From NCBI RefSeq assembly GCF_017873565.1, contig NZ_JAGGKH010000024.1, positions 1 through 55,578 on the forward strand: a stretch of 55,578 nucleotides of DNA, written 5' to 3'. This document shows positions 54,240-55,578 of this stretch, one piece after another (position 1 is the first letter of the stretch; each line of letters begins with the position of its first letter). The notes under the pieces were generated by a model, which had not been told where the DNA came from, did no database searches, and saw only the letters and a list, made by a program, of their open reading frames with translations. The position numbers and the translations under genes are program-made. The stretch comes from Lederbergia galactosidilytica (GTDB lineage: Bacteria > Bacillota > Bacilli > Bacillales > Bacillaceae_C).

Positions 54240-55466
54240 ATGAACGATAAACAACTTGGTCGGGAATCATCTATTCAAAGTTTCCTTTTAATTCTCGGTA
54301 TTATTTTTATCGCCTTTAATTTGCGACCTGCGATTACATCGGTCGGTCCACTGATTGGCACGATTCGCACGGACTTTAATATATCCAATGGGGTAGCCGG
54401 AATGATTACAACTTTGCCGTTACTTGCATTTGCTCTTTTCTCGATTATAGCGCCCATCATTGGAAAAAAATGGGGAAATGAAGCAACTATTTTTGTCAGT
54501 TTACTTGTGTTGTTAATTGGAGCCCTAATTCGTTCATCTGGAAATTTAAATCTTCTTTTTCTCGGAACCGCCTTTATTGGGATTGGGATTGCAATTTGTA
54601 ATGTTTTATTACCGGCGATTGTGAAGCAACGCTATCCCTATAAAGTGGGAATTATGACTAGTATTTATTCGACTTCAATGGGATTATGTGCAGCAACTGC
54701 TTCAGGACTAAGCATACCCTTAGCTAAGGGGCTTGGTCTCGGGTGGCATAAGGCATTGCTTGTGTGGGGGACGATGGCTCTTATTGCCGCGATAATCTGG
54801 TTTCCCCAAGTGTTGAAATTTGCTGGAAAACATGGGCTACAGCCAGCAGGCTTATCGTTCACAAGCATGTTCCGTTCTTCGATAGCTTGGCAAGTGACTC
54901 TATTTCTAGGACTTCAATCGATCCTTTTTTACGGACCTATCACTTGGCTTCCAGAAATATTGGTGAATAAAGGCTTTAGTATCGCTGCGTCAGGTTGGAT
55001 GTTAAGTTTTATGCAATTTTGTAGTTTGCCAGCCAACTTCATCACTCCCGTATTGGCAGGGAAATTGAAAAACCAACGTCCGATTGTCATGGTTGTGGGG
55101 GTTTTTTACATTGCGAGTCTCAGTGGATTGTTAATTGGTGGGGGAACTGTATTTCTCTCTGTTTGTGTTTTACTATTAGGAATAGCTCAAGGTGCGTGTA
55201 TTAGCTTAGCTCTTACTTTATTTAGTTTGCGTGCGGCTGATTCTACACAAGCTGCACAGCTGTCTGGGATGGCTCAGTCAGTTGGGTATTTATTGGCTGC
55301 GGTCAGTCCAATATTGATTGGTATCCTATTCGATTATACCCAATCTTGGACATTACCATTATCATTCTTACTTGTTGTTTCTGTTGGAACGATCTTATCA
55401 GGACTAGGAGCAGGTCGCGATATGTATGTTGGTGAATCTACTCCTGCATTAAAAGAAGGGAAGTAG
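54240..55466 (+). CDS. MFS transporter, CynX/NimT family
   Basis: This twelve-helix exporter or importer of the CynX/NimT (cyanate/2-nitroimidazole) group has 408 residues. The N-terminus 'IIFIAFNLRPAITSVGPLIGTIRTDFNISNGVAGMITTLPLLAFALFS' is characteristic, and 'LGIAQGACISLALTLFSLRAAD' is a family mark in the second half. The start is ATG 54240 behind AAAGAGG. The substrate is not known; characterised relatives include cyanate and nitroimidazole carriers. No cyanase or nitroreductase gene is adjacent. Confidence 0.9.
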   Translation: MNDKQLGRESSIQSFLLILGIIFIAFNLRPAITSVGPLIGTIRTDFNISNGVAGMITTLPLLAFALFSIIAPIIGKKWGNEATIFVSLLVLLIGALIRSSGNLNLLFLGTAFIGIGIAICNVLLPAIVKQRYPYKVGIMTSIYSTSMGLCAATASGLSIPLAKGLGLGWHKALLVWGTMALIAAIIWFPQVLKFAGKHGLQPAGLSFTSMFRSSIAWQVTLFLGLQSILFYGPITWLPEILVNKGFSIAASGWMLSFMQFCSLPANFITPVLAGKLKNQRPIVMVVGVFYIASLSGLLIGGGTVFLSVCVLLLGIAQGACISLALTLFSLRAADSTQAAQLSGMAQSVGYLLAAVSPILIGILFDYTQSWTLPLSFLLVVSVGTILSGLGAGRDMYVGESTPALKEGK

Positions 55467-55486
55467 ATGATTATGGTAAATTATTA

Positions 55487-55578
55487 GGTAGTGTCAAAAA
55501 TTCTATGAAAACAAAAGCCTAAACGTAGCTCTACGGTCTAAATGTGGTGGTAAGCTACCGCAATCGCTCTTGACAAAC
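55487..55578. other. Unassigned sequence at the window edge
   Basis: GTGTCAAAAATTC (55492-55504) and GCTCTTGACAAAC (55566-55578) give the impression of an insertion-element end running off the window. GTAGC-TCTAC and GGTAGC-type short hairpins lie between. No gene can be read. Confidence 0.2.

Overview
The window is chromosomal DNA from a low-G+C Gram-positive bacterium, most likely a member of the Bacillaceae (Bacillus sensu lato). The reasons are strong GGAGG-type ribosome binding sites with many TTG and GTG starts, close matches to Bacillus proteins (GltC, YlbL, YpuA, TcyP, GndA, PepT, ThiG), and Bacillus-type control elements: TPP and preQ1-I riboswitches, a PyrR leader, BirA and PerR boxes, and cre-like sites. 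No rRNA, tRNA, CRISPR array or prophage was seen.

Layout. (1) 0.1-14.3 kb is a catabolic island for an imported, probably sialylated or acylated, sugar. It has two lipoprotein solute-binding proteins, two LplB/LplC-type permeases without their own ATPase, an SGNH esterase with no signal peptide, the C-terminal stump of a second SGNH esterase, a sialidase-fold protein with no signal peptide, a NanE-like epimerase, an aromatic-type aldehyde dehydrogenase, a LacI regulator, a Gfo/Idh/MocA oxidoreductase and a sugar-phosphate-isomerase-type TIM barrel. The oxidoreductase is preceded by a roughly 270-nt leader with mutually exclusive pairings that matches no riboswitch class I know. NanA, NanK and NagA/NagB are absent, so this is not a standard Nan operon. 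(2) 14.7-19.9 kb holds an FAD amine oxidase, a glycerophosphodiesterase, and a TPP-riboswitch-controlled tenI-thiS-thiG-thiF operon. (3) 20.4-25.8 kb holds catalase with a PerR box, a frameshifted SMI1/KNR4 gene, a dicarboxylate-type symporter and 6-phosphogluconate dehydrogenase. (4) 25.9-27.8 kb is a preQ1-I-controlled queC-queD-queE operon without queF.

(5) 27.8-33.3 kb is a segment bounded by two inverted copies of a hairpin-rich repeat. Between them lie pyrP with a PyrR attenuator, pepT, an HxlR regulator and an orphan IS605-type tnpB with an omega-RNA-like right end. (6) 33.5-38.9 kb holds a lactonase, an ECF sigma/anti-sigma/membrane-protein operon, BirA-controlled bioY-bioB and a nitroreductase. 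(7) 39.1-45.3 kb holds NADP-type glutamate dehydrogenase divergent from gltC, a SAICAR-synthetase paralogue, guanine deaminase, a PDZ-Lon protease (YlbL) and a DUF1002 protein. (8) 45.4-46.0 kb is a decayed IS1182-family element between duplicated terminators. (9) 46.2-55.5 kb holds a DUF1646 transporter, an AAA/ABC-type ATPase, an S66 LD-carboxypeptidase, cystine transporter TcyP, a YihY/BrkB protein, a small unknown membrane protein, a quinone oxidoreductase and a CynX/NimT-type MFS transporter.

Most of the DNA outside the island is ordinary Bacillus housekeeping DNA. The items most worth a second look are the leader RNA at 11.93-12.20 kb, the incomplete sialate-like island with its deletion scar, paired 11-bp operators upstream of the permeases, and the inverted-repeat segment carrying tnpB.
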